From: Reticulitermes lucifugus
Lineage: Eukaryota; Arthropoda; Insecta; Blattodea; Rhinotermitidae
Assembly (NCBI GenBank): GCA_026260175.1
Contig: JAKCWW010000646.1
Span: 291 to 64,290 of the forward strand
Reading direction: 5' to 3'
Length of the DNA stretch: 64,000 nt
Shown here: positions 36,225-48,320 of the stretch, piece after piece
Numbering within the stretch: position 1 is the first letter of the stretch
How the letters are laid out: each line of letters opens with the position of its first letter
The notes under the pieces: model-generated
Databases searched by the model: none
The model's input: the letters and a program-made list of their open reading frames with translations, nothing else
Told to the model about the DNA's origin: nothing
Made by a program: the position numbers and the translations under genes

Positions 36225-37290
36225 CTGTTCTTAACGAGCACCAAAGATAAGGCCTACTTATTTTAAAAACAAACTACAAAACAACACACGCATTGTCACA
36301 CATTAATTAATTCATTTCGTCATCTAGTGAAGTCACTAATAATGCTTGAATATGACCGTTTATGCAGAAACATTTAATTCCTGGATACATTTATAATTGC
36401 CTTGACTGTGTTTCAGGAACAGCGTAGCAACGTTTTCTGCTGTATTTCCTTCTTCCACGGATAATTTCTCTGTGGCGCTACACGGCACACGTTTGTTATG
36501 TTGCGTAATTAAGATTCAGCTTTGTTTTACTTACCTGCTGGTGTGATGACTAATTACCCTGTGACCGGTGAGAATCGTTGAGTCTTTGTGAAAATAGGTT
36601 TCACTGCATAACCAGCTATTTTAAAACAAATATCCTCGCCGTATTCTCACTATGCAAGCACTACATGGATCAGACTCCAAATACCTCTCACGAAGATAAG
36701 TCCTCAGCCAACGGCACGTAAAACACGCTGACCTTCAAGATTCAACAAACAGGAAGGCCTTCAACAAATTGTACACCTTTGTTACAAATAAAATACACAC
36801 ACGCATAAGCAGGCTTATCTATAGCATTTTGTTCATCTCAAGGAGTCTTCAACATTCCCTCTCCATTTTGCCCGAATTTATTACGCCCTCGTATGTGATC
36901 AAAATTGGAAATTATGGAAGGCTTAAGTAGTTGTATATTTGTATACCATTCGCTTGTATTTTGTCGAATACTTTCTAAATACAATACGATATTTTAAATT
37001 CTTTCACTCTTATAGCAACATAGAAGAAAATGAAATCATTACAGTAAGTAACGATATGCTCGGTGGTATTTTCTAGAGAAAAGTTACGTTATTCAACATA
37101 AATGACCTTGGGCAAAATAGATGCGAAATTAGTCATCGTGGAGATAGGCCTATGTGCGAGGAAGAAATAATATGTGCATTACAGGTCTGTATTCGGGGAA
37201 GGTTTTTATCTTATTTAAATTAGAAAAAAGAAAAAGTGTTCAGTTGTAAAGTAAAATTTATGTATCAGCTTCAGTTTGTCTTTTCTGCAG

Positions 37291-37404
37291 ATTGTAAAAT
37301 GGTAAAGGCTCAATTAGAGGTCACCATAATCGGTAAAATGGAAAGGGAAGAATATACTGAGTTGGACTCTATAGGTGAAACCAAAGCCCAGGCAGCTGCC
37401 ATAC
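37291..37404 (+). CDS. candidate internal exon, uncertain
   Basis: A pyrimidine-rich acceptor (TTTGTCTTTTCTGCAG, ending 37290) is followed by 114 bp of open frame and a GTATGT donor at 37405. The length is a multiple of three. The frame encodes CKMVKAQLEVTIIGKMERE and then YTELDSIGETKAQAAAIR. The pattern of a beta-strand segment, a turn and a KxxAxxxAA helix is faintly like the second half of a double-stranded-RNA-binding domain. That is a shape resemblance only. The open frame continues past the donor to a stop at 37491-37493, and an AATAAA lies near 37769, so a terminal exon is the alternative. No partner exon was found. Confidence 0.25.
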
Positions 37405-37633
37405 GTATGTTTTGCCCGTGGACGGGACAGATCTTAGAATCTATGGTGTCCCAGAAGCTTTGTTTAATTTTTATTCTAAACATGAAGAGATAGACAAAAT
37501 CTAAAGGATAAATGATTCCAAGTATGATGTACTTACTGTACGACTCTCAGAATCCTATCAATTTGTAAGACAGGACGACTATCCTACAACCTAGATTATA
37601 TGCAGACTTTAACTTGAGTAATATACGGCAGTC

Positions 37634-37694
37634 CTTGCCGATGCTGGCGGCGTTTAAGGGCTGTTATATTTTGGTTGGCCGCAGCATTGGCAAG
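37634..37694. repeat. GC-rich stem-loop upstream of an AATAAA
   Basis: CTTGCCGATGCTGGCGGC (37634-37651) pairs with GCCGCAGCATTGGCAAG (37678-37694) with one G-T type mismatch and one bulge, leaving a 26-base loop. It is unusually GC-rich for the locality. AATAAA occurs about 75 bases downstream, followed by a duplicated GTTTCAAATA word. It may be a 3' UTR structure or part of an unrecognised repeat. Confidence 0.5.
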
Positions 37695-37799
37695 TATTGT
37701 ATTTTGTATGTTACGTTAGTTTATCTTGTGATGTGGTATTGATGTCCTTGTATAACTACCGTACGTGCAATAAACGGTTTCAAATAGTTTCAAATAGTT

Positions 37800-39949
37800 A
37801 GGAATGGATATTCCCAACTATTTAATATAAACGCGTATGAAACGACATACTGTCTCAGTTACACAATGTTACTTACTTTACCTTCAATAAAAGGCTTCAT
37901 CGCATGTCCCGGCCTTGTGGAGTCATTTCCCATAACAAATTTAATCGCAGTGCTAAAGTATGAAACTTCTCTGTATCAGGCTGATTACAACAAATGTGTG
38001 GCATCTATATGTTGAAATGATTCAGAGTACCGTGGACTTTGTAAGTAATATTTCAATAAACATCGTCACAGAGCACTTATAAATGGAAAAAGTACCTCTT
38101 TATTTGCAACTCTGTCATGTTTAGGTTAATCATTTAAGTAGCAACAGGAAGGCATACAACTTTGTGTAGCGTCATTAAAGTCCTGGAAATTCTGTATTTT
38201 TTAAAAATACATCTGTAAGTGACAAGTGCCTTTGCGGCAAGGTACATGTTTTGTAATTTTTATCGTTTTCTTATATTTAGGAGTTTCAGTACAGCTCCGA
38301 TATTACCAAATACGTTTTTATTTAAACTTATTTGACTTAAATGACAATCACCATTGACTTTGATTGAATATGACTATAGTTATTTTGTTCTATGATATAC
38401 AGTATTTGAATGTTGTGCGTATTTGAAGTGTTCCAAGGTCACGTACTATGTTGTGGATCTGTGATAATACAGAGTTTTACCAGCGAGGCTTGTGGTCGTA
38501 CCAATATTGTTTTCATATATTCCGTGATAGTCAAGTGAGTCTGTGGTTATACAGCCCACGTGTTCGTACTGTGGTTCACTCTGGTAAATAGACAGGTATT
38601 GTTGTACGTATTAGAAATGTAATTTTATGGTGTTTATTTGAACATTATAACTCATTTTTTGCATTAAATCGGATTCTGCAGACAACAGTTAAACCAAACA
38701 TTCGATACGGTTTAAGAATTATTTGATTGTGTGATATATGCTAAATGGCAGGGGTTTCATTTCTGAAGAAGAAGCATGTCCAATACCCCCCCCCCCGGCT
38801 TCTCTTTATCATCACATCCTCTGCTTGGGAAAAAGAGGCTACAATGGCGTGAAAGTCCAATCTCATTCATACAGAACAGTGGTTAATGCAAGAAAATTCA
38901 CCTACACGCCTGTATACAACTTGAAACAGTGTTGGTGAAGTACACAGACAGTCTTGAGGGCTTATTAATGTACTTTGCTCTCCATATTAACCTATATAAC
39001 GACGAGAAATTATGGGGCTGTGATTAATTCTAGTTTTGGAAAGACGTGGAAGAAAGCCGTTGAGGTCTGTTATAAGGAAACAAGCCACAAATTTGTTGAA
39101 TAATCTGAAACAAATCACATTAAACTTTGGTGAAGAAGGCCGTTGTACTTTCATGAACTACACATCAAAGAACGTATGAAGGGAAAAGGAAATTAACGTC
39201 ACTACGTCGTATTGTGCCGTATGCTTCCAACACACCATGCGTTAACCCTTTATATCCAATGGTTATTGTACATACCAACTCCTTTAACGCTAAACATTTC
39301 TGTATTCTGCCTAAGAGCGCTTTTATATACTGTACTGCATATTATGCTTACCATACTCCTCGTTCACAACAATATTTTATTGCAGACGGACTGAGTTTTC
39401 TGTGTGTAAGGAACTGACTATATTTTTCAAAGAACACCGTGGTGCTTAGGAGAATATTTGTACCATAGACAGAGGAATTCGCGGGAAGCTGGAAGCTGGT
39501 AAAAAACAGGTAATATTGAGCTTCGTAAATTATAGGCTACGTTCAGCTAATATTCTTTGCCTGGTTCAATTGCACACACGGATTAAATGAGAAGCGCTAC
39601 GAAATTAAAATCTTAAAACCTCGAAGAAAAATAATACGCGGGAAACCTGCGTATGAACTTAAGAATGATTTTAAAATTTGTCTTCGGAATACCGGTTGTG
39701 AGGTTTAAACTGGCTGAAGATGAAGCTAAGTATTAACCTATTGTGAATGCGGATATGAAGCTTCGGGTTCCATAAGGGTAGGAACTTCTTGACCATCTGA
39801 GAAGTCATAAGTCTTTCAAGAAAGAGTGCGCGCTCTAAAGTTATTTAAAACGTGTGAGCTAAGATGTAAGTAAAGTTGCCTCTATGCTTAATTAAACATC
39901 ACGCCATGAAGGGATCATGGAATAGCACAAGATGTAGGTAGGTAGTCAG
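37800..39949. other. unannotated intergenic DNA
   Basis: Contains an 11-C run at 38786-38796. Open frames at 38738-38938 and 39212-39417 have no recognisable product. Confidence 0.35.
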
Positions 39950-40110
39950 TTGCATGCTCCCTGCAATTTGTTCCAGGGTAATGAGCCATGTATCCATTAA
40001 GTAGGAGGCTGGGTGTGCCCGAGCCGGCCTAGGGGTTGTGAAGAATAAAATGTTTCTTCCTTTGGCCAGCATCCTAACCCCAAGTGCCGTACTGTCTTTC
40101 CTGTTGCCTG
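39950..40110 (-). mobile_element. SINE family B, decayed copy
   Basis: The plus-strand order GTATCCATTAAGTAGGAGGC, TGGGTGTGCCCGAGCCGGCC, then TTGTGAAGAATAAAATG matches the reverse complement of the 9.75-kb copy (ACCCATTGTATAGGATGC, TGGGTGGGCCCCAGGGCCGG). The promoter half is nearly gone. Confidence 0.6.
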
Positions 40111-40882
40111 GTAAATGTACTGACTCAGTTGTCTAGTTTTCCACATACACATACAGTCCACGCACATCCACAATCAACTTCAACATCTTTACAGTCAAAT
40201 CCAAAGGGCGAAAGAACAGTTTGTGAACAGCGACGTCCAGCATTCTCGCAATGAACAGTAACACAAAAGACTCAAGTAATGAAGAGTGATTTATAACAAT
40301 GGCCTAATGTATACAGCCAAGGAGTGGAGACGTTTTTCCGGAGATGGTTAGAGTTGCGCGAGGATTGGTCCGATGACCTTCACCATTAAACTCAGAGACA
40401 GCCTTCGGAACTGCACGTTTGATGTCTTCAGGGAACGGGGTTATGTAAGGCGATTTGTTTAGTGTAAGAATTTTTCTATAAAATAACACGTTAGCAGAAT
40501 TTGCAACAACGAAAAATTATACATAAAGTTACGTTCTCATAACTCAAGGTGAATGGAAAACCCCAACATTACTGTTAGACACATAATGCGCCTCTCTTAA
40601 GCTTGGATTAGGTGTTGGATATCCTTGAGTTTAACTTGGTTTCCCTCAGCCCCTCTTTCCGCAAGAGGATATTATTGCCTCAAGAACGACGGCATCATTC
40701 ACGCAATAGATCTCATTAATTGGTTAGTTCTTATATTTTAACGGTAATATTTTAAATTTAAACATTATGAAGCGTCGAATGAAATCGGAAGATTTTCATG
40801 AATTGTGAATAGGTGTTTAGAAAGAGAGGGACTTTATCTAGTTAAGGTCGGCATATTAGCCAATTCGAGAGTCAGACGAAAG

Positions 40883-40903
40883 CCCCCCCCCCCAAAAAAA
40901 AAA
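40883..40903. repeat. C11A10 homopolymer junction
   Basis: Eleven C followed directly by ten A. The exact length may be unreliable in assembly. Confidence 0.9.
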
Positions 40904-41214
40904 TTAGGTACAGTCACTACGAATATATATTCAGAAATTGCTGTCGTTTAGGGTGTGGCGCCTTTATCTGGCATGAAATTATCATCGTTTCGGAAGAACC
41001 AACTGCCTCCATCTTGACGACATAAGAACGGGTCGCAGGGGGAGTCGGTGAATTACTTAGGGGAAGGGAAAACAGAGCAGAGACAGGAGTCGAGAAAACG
41101 AATGCGTCGATTCCTACACGTCATCTTGTAATACCACAAGCACCTCCACCCTTTTTATGCCCACTGCCTCATTTAGTTTGCTGTCAACCCCTCTTTCTCC
41201 TTCTTGTTCCTACA

Positions 41215-41365
41215 TAATTTATTGTTTCCCCCCACAGAAGCTTACAGTTCCAATTTGAAGGTGGAAACAGAAGCTTTCACAGAAACATCGATACATTTCT
41301 ACCAGACTACACGGCTTCACATTCCAGAAAGCAGTAATGTTCATAGTCACCGCCGTGAGAAACTC
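41215..41365 (+). repeat. repeat family E, well-preserved copy
   Basis: CAATTTGAAGGTGGAAACAG, AAGCTTTCACAGAAACATCG, TTTCTACCAGACTACACGGC, TTCACATTCCAGAAAGCAGT, then TTCATAGTCACCGCCGTGAG. With the 11.2- and 57.4-kb copies it defines most of the family consensus. Confidence 0.7.
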
Positions 41366-41984
41366 GTACATTGCACTTCATTTAGCTCCCTTTTTCTTTC
41401 TTACACATTTATTATCCCATCTCTGTTAAGAACAGAATAACTTTAATTGCGCAGATGCAGTACAATTCTTTCTATTACAAAACGACAGAAAATGCCACTT
41501 TCATTCTGCACGTTAGTTACGCAGTTCCGTACCTCCTTAATATTTATGACGTCCCGACGGGCAGTAGGATACAGTGCTGGCAAACATACAGCTACAGGCG
41601 GCATATATAATAATAATAGCAGCGAATTCTCTTATATCACAAAGCTGGAACCGGTGGTGACATAAGCGTGTTTCTTAAAGGATTATTAAAAAGAGTATCT
41701 GGAATCTGAAGTTTCGTGACGAAGATATTAAACTGACAAATTTTCCACAGTCGGTTATAAAAACAATTTTACAAATGTACTCTTTTTAACATCAGGAAAA
41801 ATTATGAAACCTCTTTCGTACATAATTCATTCCATTGGTAATAACTGTTGTTTTGAATTAACGTGCATTGATTAATTTGCGAAAGTTGTTTTAACTGAAG
41901 ATGTTTTTAAGTACGTTATTTAAAGACGCTCTCAGTTGATGAGATTACATAACTTAGGTGTTAGATGAATGAATGACCATGGAG

Positions 41985-42146
41985 ATCCTATGGAATGATG
42001 CTGACGGGAAAACCGAAGTACTCGGAGAAACCCCTGTCCCATTGCCATTTTGTCCGCCACAAATCTAGCATGGACTGACCTGAGTTTAACTGGGCCTTCG
42101 CGATGAGAAGCCGGCGACTAACCACCTGCGCTATGGCACGGCCCAG
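41985..42146 (-). mobile_element. SINE family D, good copy
   Basis: On the minus strand: GGGCCGTGCCATAGCGCAGG (box A region TAGCGCAGG), a degraded box B, GATTTGTGGCGGACAAAATG, GGGTTTCTCCGAGTACTTCG and GTTTTCCCGTC. The order is head, GGCGGACAA block, then the CTCCGAGTAC block, as in the D copy at 55.5 kb. Confidence 0.65.
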
Positions 42147-42149
42147 ATG

Positions 42150-44329
42150 AAGATGTTACGTAATCTAAAACGTGATACGGAGACTACCATAAATGGTGAT
42201 CTTACAAAAGCAGCCATGGCTTGTTTCAAGATACTATCAAAGCATTAGCTTAGAGTGCTGTAGGAAACAATTAAAAGCTTCTAAGAATAGCAGATGTCCT
42301 GGCCGGTTTTCGGAAAACAAACTTCCCGTGCAAAAACTCAGAGCATTACTGTTTTACCAGTCCGTTGTGAAAGTTAAGGAAGAAGCTGTAGTCCAAACTC
42401 CGAATGTTCCACTGTGACAAAAGAGGAGCTTAAGTCTTACTCTAAATATCAAAGTTTTGGGCCACAGGTTATACATCTCATCATCAGTTGGGTTACTTGA
42501 AATTTTTACGACCTGACTTCGTAACAAACGAGGGTGGATAGCAGCAACATACCTGCGATATTATTAGTACCAAATGAATTTAATAAACAGCAGCAGTTAG
42601 ACTCGTGTACAATAAACCATCAAAACAATCAGCAAAACAAACGCACAACACTTCCTTTATTTTCAGCGCTTATGTACTAACGTAAGTATTCAACTCTTTG
42701 AAGCACGAATTTCATGCAACTATTTTTTAAAATCCCAGTTTTTACTTCACAGTCTCCATTACTAAAGTCAATCAGTTAGATTTGTTTTAGGAAATCCGGC
42801 TATATTTTCCGACAAGCATGCGAAGCAAATAAGTGCAATATTCGAGCAAAATGCACAGTTTTTAACGTTAAAGCAAGCAGTACATGCAGAAACAACTGTG
42901 CCTTAAAGGGAGTCAAGCACAACGGTTACAATGTATACCTTCCGCTTTAGCATTAGACACTTTTGTGTTCAGCCCACAGAATGAACGGCGATTATTTCCC
43001 GGTTTATCTTCATCATGGAGCCACATGCAATATGTTCTGTGGGAGAGAAACAGAATTCTTATATCTTCTGTAGACAGGTAAACACCATACCACACTGTTA
43101 AATCACAATCCGAATGAGTTTGAAGATGGTGAGCGCCCAGAAACTTGCGATAAGAACATCACAAAAACTTGGAAAAACTCAACTGCAAACACAGCTGGCT
43201 GGCCAAGGAGTGAGACCGTTGCAAACTTTAGTCTACTTACTGGATACGATTGCTTGCACAGCGTGTATATCACATGGGATTATTTCCCCATCCATCAGCG
43301 AGAGTAGGTGGACCAGCACCGTTAGTTGAGATTCACTGCTTTATCTTCAACATTTGGAAGCCAAAGGTACGGGGAGGCAAAAGGTCGAATGGGTGACTGA
43401 CGCTGTCAAAATACCCGCCATTTGAAAAAAATAAATATCTTCTGTAGATGAATGTCCCTAAAATTATTAGACATTTACGGGTAATTTCACTTATCATTAT
43501 CCACTGCCAATGCGATTAAAAATTATCCATACATTACCTAAAGTTAGCAAACAAAATTTCTACAAAAACGCAACACACCATTCTCTTTCAAATCCAGCTG
43601 CCACAGAATTTTATTGAACATATTTATTTCCAACGAGATTTATAATTTAAAAAGGCGAATTATTTAATATTAAATTAAGCATAAGGTGAAAAATGGGCTA
43701 CGTGTTTGCGAATAGTTGATACCAATGCGACAGTTCGCCCATGCAATAACTTCTCCACATTTTGTTGAAACCGTGGGCTTATTACCGTTTTCACAAGAAC
43801 CCGCCCACGGTCTCTATCCTGAGCCAAGATGAATTCAGTAAATTATCCAGTCCTACGTCTCATAAGATCTAATTTTATACCGTCCCACCATCTACGCCTA
43901 GGTGATGCAACATAAATATAAATGCTAAAAGCGTGGCGACATAACGTGCGTGGCTGCAGCAAATAACAAGAGACTACAATTACGAGGACTCGTGTAGCAC
44001 GACGTTCTCGAGTGAAGTCACCGCCGCACGCAACACGTGGTTGACATGTGATACTCCCACATCAAACATAGATGATCCTCCATCAAACTGCGCCACTACA
44101 TGTCTGACAAGAACACACTTCCATTGGTCATGCTATTCCAGATAACTTTAGGAATATAAGAAAGGGTACACCACAAACACACTTGTTTCGGAAAAGGGGA
44201 AAATATTGTTGTCCCCCTGCTTAATTTAGCATGACGCAGTGGAAGGACAAGAAGGAGTTGAAATATAGCTCTACGCATTTGTAACCTCAACAGTAGACAG
44301 CGTTGAGTATTTTGCTTCAGCCCTGGCCG
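42150..44329. other. unannotated intergenic DNA
   Basis: An open frame at 42193-42417 (plus) has no recognised domain. No repeat signature was found. Confidence 0.35.
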
Positions 44330-44470
44330 CCTTACCTTAGGGGAACACACCTCGATACTTTGGGACTCGGAGCCCGTCTAGACATTTTAAAGAAGAAATA
44401 AATCTGTTACCCCTGCCATGAATTGAACCACGACTCTTCGATCATCTACCTCGTAGCATTGTGTTGAAGC
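44330..44470 (-). mobile_element. SINE family B, decayed copy
   Basis: GGGACTCGGAGCCCGTCTAG, ATTTTAAAGAAGAAATAAATC, a box B remnant (GGTTCAATTC on the minus strand) and the CTACCTCGTAGCATTG anticodon-side segment occur in family B order, reversed. Confidence 0.5.
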
Positions 44471-45800
44471 TTACCTCAACCTTTTGTCATAATTATTTAG
44501 ATTAACAGCATAAAGTTGTTGGAATTTCAAAGAGAATATTTGACAATTCCCACTTCTAGGTACAGTTTCCACAGATAAGGCTTTCATTGATATATTACTG
44601 TACATTACAGCATTTACGACACCATTAATATCTTGATGTCGCTGAATGTGCTCATTGTAAGCACATTACATTGCTGTTTTGGGTAAGGACCAATACTGTA
44701 ATACGGATTGACGTGGAAATGACAACGTAGTGGCTAAGCTTAAGATTTTATGTATTTCTGTGTACAAATAATTGTATATATCAGTTTCAGATAAAACAAT
44801 AACTAATAACTGAAAGTTATAACTATCTGATCACGTTAGGTCTACAAGCAAAATAAACTTAGTAAGTTGCAAGACGGTGCATAACACATCAGAGTGTGCA
44901 TATGGCAATTTACAATTTGGTAAATGACGATGGTGGGCCTAAATATGATAGTGTTCTTGTTAGGCCAAGTTTATCCCGAGTCGAACCAGCACGTCCTACG
45001 ACTCTAGTTCAGGCTTCCCTACGAACACACTCTTTGCTCTCTACTTCTTGTAATCCGATGCTATTATATACATTCCGATCGCAACCATACGCTTTTTTTG
45101 GTTTTAATACAGCAAATTCTAAACTATACAAAAACCAATTTGTGTAAAGCGAAGCTTCAGCCTCCGCTTGTAAGGATTAATCAGCTCCATCACTCCACGT
45201 GTTTGTAACAAACACTCGAAACCTGTTTACATTGACGTAGTGAAATTGAAGGTCTGGCAAGTAAATTCAACTTAGTTGTTTCTTATTATGGCTGACCCGA
45301 AGACAGAACTGCATTGTTTAAAAACCAGAATATGATTCGTCAAAGCCGCGGAAACAAACATCTTATATTTTTATCGTAGCTATCTTCTTTCGTTTATTAA
45401 CATAATTAACCATCTGCAAACTTTCTGAAAGAAAATTAACATCCTTCTAAACACCAAGTAGAGAAATAATATATAAAACTGCTTAGTGGTGGTAGAGTGT
45501 TTTCCGTGCGCTGGTACCCAAAGTAGTGCCATAACATACCATCATGTATGTGGATCCCACCGGAAGAAACTTGTTTTTTCTATCCTACAATGGAAGCAGC
45601 AAGTTTATCCGAACATTTAGTGCCTATCTGTCAAAGAACATGACATTACTTTCCACGAGAACGTGATCTAAATATTCACGGCGGTAAAACCATGAAAGCT
45701 ACAAGCTGAATTGAATTTCACTCCTCTTCACATCTAAGATCCATTTTAATATCAGTATTATTCCATTTCATTATAAGTGTCTTTTTATTAAGAGATTGGC

Positions 45801-46539
45801 GCTCTTCTGGGATTACGCAGCGTCGTCTGGTAGTTGTTTACCGACGTTTCGGGACAACATATCGGTCCCATCTTCACGGGTCAAGAGTCCGAGTAGGAAA
45901 GAAAGCCAGAAACCTATAACGTAGATCATGGAAAGGCGCGCGGGGTAGCAATTAATAGGCGTGATGACAGACAACAGGGTAGAACCAGGTAGAGAGAGAT
46001 GGATCAAGACAACGTGAGGGAGCTAGGAGTACCGAGAATTAAATCAGCTAAGACAGCTGGAAAAAACACCACCCTGAGACGGGTTCTCGCACAGGTATCA
46101 CACTAGCCACTTTACTTGTCTCTCTTTCCCCCCCTTACCCCCGCTGTTTTGATTTTTCCTTCTAATTTATTTATTTTTATTTTTAATGTTTACCTTTGGT
46201 TTATTTGTATTTTATTTATTTAGCTTATCTTTATATTTTCCTCCCTTACTGTTCCTCTGTTCCATATAATTTTTTTCCAGCTGTCTTAGCTGATTGCATT
46301 CTCGGTACTCCTAGCTCCCTTACGTTGTCTCTATCCACCACTCTCTACCTGGTTCTACCCTGTTGTCTGTCATCACGCCTACTGATTGCTAACCTGCGCG
46401 CCTTTCCATGATCTACATTATAGGTTGCTGGCTTTCTTTCCTACTCGGACTCTTGACCCGTGAAGATGGGACGGATACGTTGTCCCGATACGTCGGTAAA
46501 CAATTACCACACGACGCCGCGTAATATCCCAGAAGAGCA
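45801..46539. mobile_element. long inverted-repeat element with hammerhead-like motifs in both arms
   Basis: The left arm (45801-46066) and right arm (46271-46539) are imperfect reverse complements of about 266-269 bp. Both carry, in order from the outside, GCTCTTCTGGGAT, an ACGACGC/GCGTCGT block, ACGTCGGTAAACAA, the motif, GACCCGT, GGACTC, GTAGATCATGG, CTACCTGGTTCT and CAGCTGTCTTAGCTGA. The spacer is a T-rich 204 bp. The motif, read outward, is GTGAAGA, T, GGGAC/GTCCC stem, GAAA (GATA in the right arm), CGTCGG. The first C of the CTGANGA box is replaced in both. I infer a Penelope-like foldback. A related single copy lies at 61.2 kb. Confidence 0.6.
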
Positions 46540-46540
46540 C

Positions 46541-47675
46541 ACGTCTCATCAACATCGCGGCGGAAGCCTGAAATCACTCTTTTTATGAAGTTTTCTTGTC
46601 ACAACTCTGATAAAGTGTATGTTCATCATTTAATGATCCATACCTGGAACAGCTAAACATCCTTAATTTAATAAACCTAAAGGATGAGGCGAATAACATG
46701 AATTATTCAATTCTTCATTGCTCGATTCTAGTACATTACTTTATTCGATGCGTGTCTATCAGTCTGCTTACTCTTCTTACGTTACAACTGAAGTTGTGTA
46801 ACTTCGTACAAGGTTCGGCAAAATTGTTCTCATTAATGAACCTCAGCGAATGTGGAACGATGTAACGCCATTTGTTAAAGAACTATCCTGGATTTCGCTT
46901 GGTGTGAAGGAGGAAATTTGTCAGCCAGAGAAACCAATATCAAGCAAGAATTCGAAGAGAGAACTACTTGATTACAAAACAAGAGTTTTACCGCTGCGCT
47001 AAGCAGTGTCCAGCACTTTTACATTTTGAGTGTATCTCTCCAAAACTCTCGAGCTGAAATCCCATGAAGAAGTCTGCTATATTACCTACAACAGGTGTCA
47101 TTTACCTTCGTAGTCACATAAGTCAGAACGAATGTCTGGAACTCTCAGTGCACGAGTCCCTGCAAACGTGTCCCTCGACCGGCAGCCATGACATTGTGTT
47201 CTGACAGTCCTCGTAGAATCATTACAAAGTTCTATTTTCGTAGCAAAGTTGGAAATGCCTCCATGATTGGCAGGTGATATCATACATTACCTTCGTGCCT
47301 GCAACAATCGTTTTCCGTACAATAAAGCGATTTTTACAAATTTCGTTAAAATATTAAACAAAGTATGCTAAATTATAAGTTACGTGAACCTGCTTATCAC
47401 TAGTAATTCTTGAAATTCATAAAACTTTAAAGAAAGGTTGAACTGCACTTATATCATACAGCTTATATCATACTATCATATGCAATGCAGCGCAAAAGTC
47501 AGTTAACAGGAAATAGTCTCCCGCATTAACGGCAATGCAAACGTAGAATCATGCCAGTCAATTTGCAAAATGGTATCACACCTCTGTGATTGTGCATTGA
47601 ACACGGAGGATCTCATTCTAAACTATTGTTTTAACTTCAGTAAGTAGTCAAGAAATAAAAAATGATAAAGTTGTC
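46541..47675. other. unannotated intergenic DNA
   Basis: No supported feature. Confidence 0.35.
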
Positions 47676-47679
47676 TCTA

Positions 47680-47735
47680 TCCACACCACGAAGGCATACA
47701 GGGGAGTAGAATTTTACGTTTTGTTCACCGTGCAT
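47680..47735 (-). mobile_element. SINE family B, 3' tail, left of the palindrome
   Basis: CACGAAGGCATACAGGGGAG followed by TAGAATTTTACG matches the reversed tail of the 9.75-kb B copy (CATGAAGGCC, GGGGGAGTAGAG). The rest of the same SINE resumes at 48321 after the inserted palindrome. Confidence 0.5.
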
Positions 47736-47747
47736 TTTGATGACACT

Positions 47748-48320
47748 CAACAATTAAACCAACAAATGCACTTTATTTCTTAAGCATGTCCAATAACCCT
47801 ACATATGTGTCTGCTGCAATATAGCTATCACCAGGGGTTCAAGGTCACGTTCACTTCAACATTCACTAATCCATTTGGTATCACCACTTATACATCACAA
47901 TATATGTCACGTTTCTGTTAACAGTTAATAACTCTCACTGTTTTCGTTTATACAACCTTATCTTATAAATGTCAGGCGTAGGTTGTTTTCATCTTTGGGT
48001 TGCCAGCAATTTTTAATAGTTTTTAACAACCTTTAATGACGTCGTATTACCATCTTTTACGCTTTTAACCCAAAGATTAAAACAACCTACGCCTGACATT
48101 TATAAGATAAGGTTGTATAAACGAAAACAGTGAGAGTTATTAACTGTTAACAGAAACGTGACATACATTGTGATGTATAAGTGGTGATACCAAATGGATT
48201 AGTGAATGTTGAAGTGAACGTGAACTTGAACCCCTGATGATAGCTATATTGCAGCCGAAACATATGTAGGGTTAATGGACATGCTTAAGAAATGAAGTGC
48301 ATTTGTTGGTTTAATTGTTG
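47748..48320. mobile_element. near-perfect 573-bp palindrome, Penelope-like terminal element with hammerhead motif
   Basis: The left arm (47748-48001) and right arm (48067-48320) are both 254 bp, with about eight mismatches by eye, around a 65-bp spacer. The outer ends are CAACAATTAAACCAACAAAT. The right arm, plus strand, carries a full hammerhead layout: AACCC (48229-48233), CTGATGA (48234-48240), stem GCT/AGC, GAAA (48257-48260), C-ATAT-G, T, A (48268), then GGGTT (48269-48273), which pairs perfectly with AACCC as stem I. In the left arm the equivalent boxes are altered (CTGGTGA, GACA). One extra T lies between CTGATGA and stem II compared with the textbook core. There is no coding sequence. 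Assignment to Penelope-like elements rests on their known minimal type I hammerheads. Confidence 0.7.

Noticed and set aside
37634-37800. Solo long terminal repeat
   Set aside because: No matching partner, no clear TG...CA ends and no target duplication; reported only as a stem-loop.
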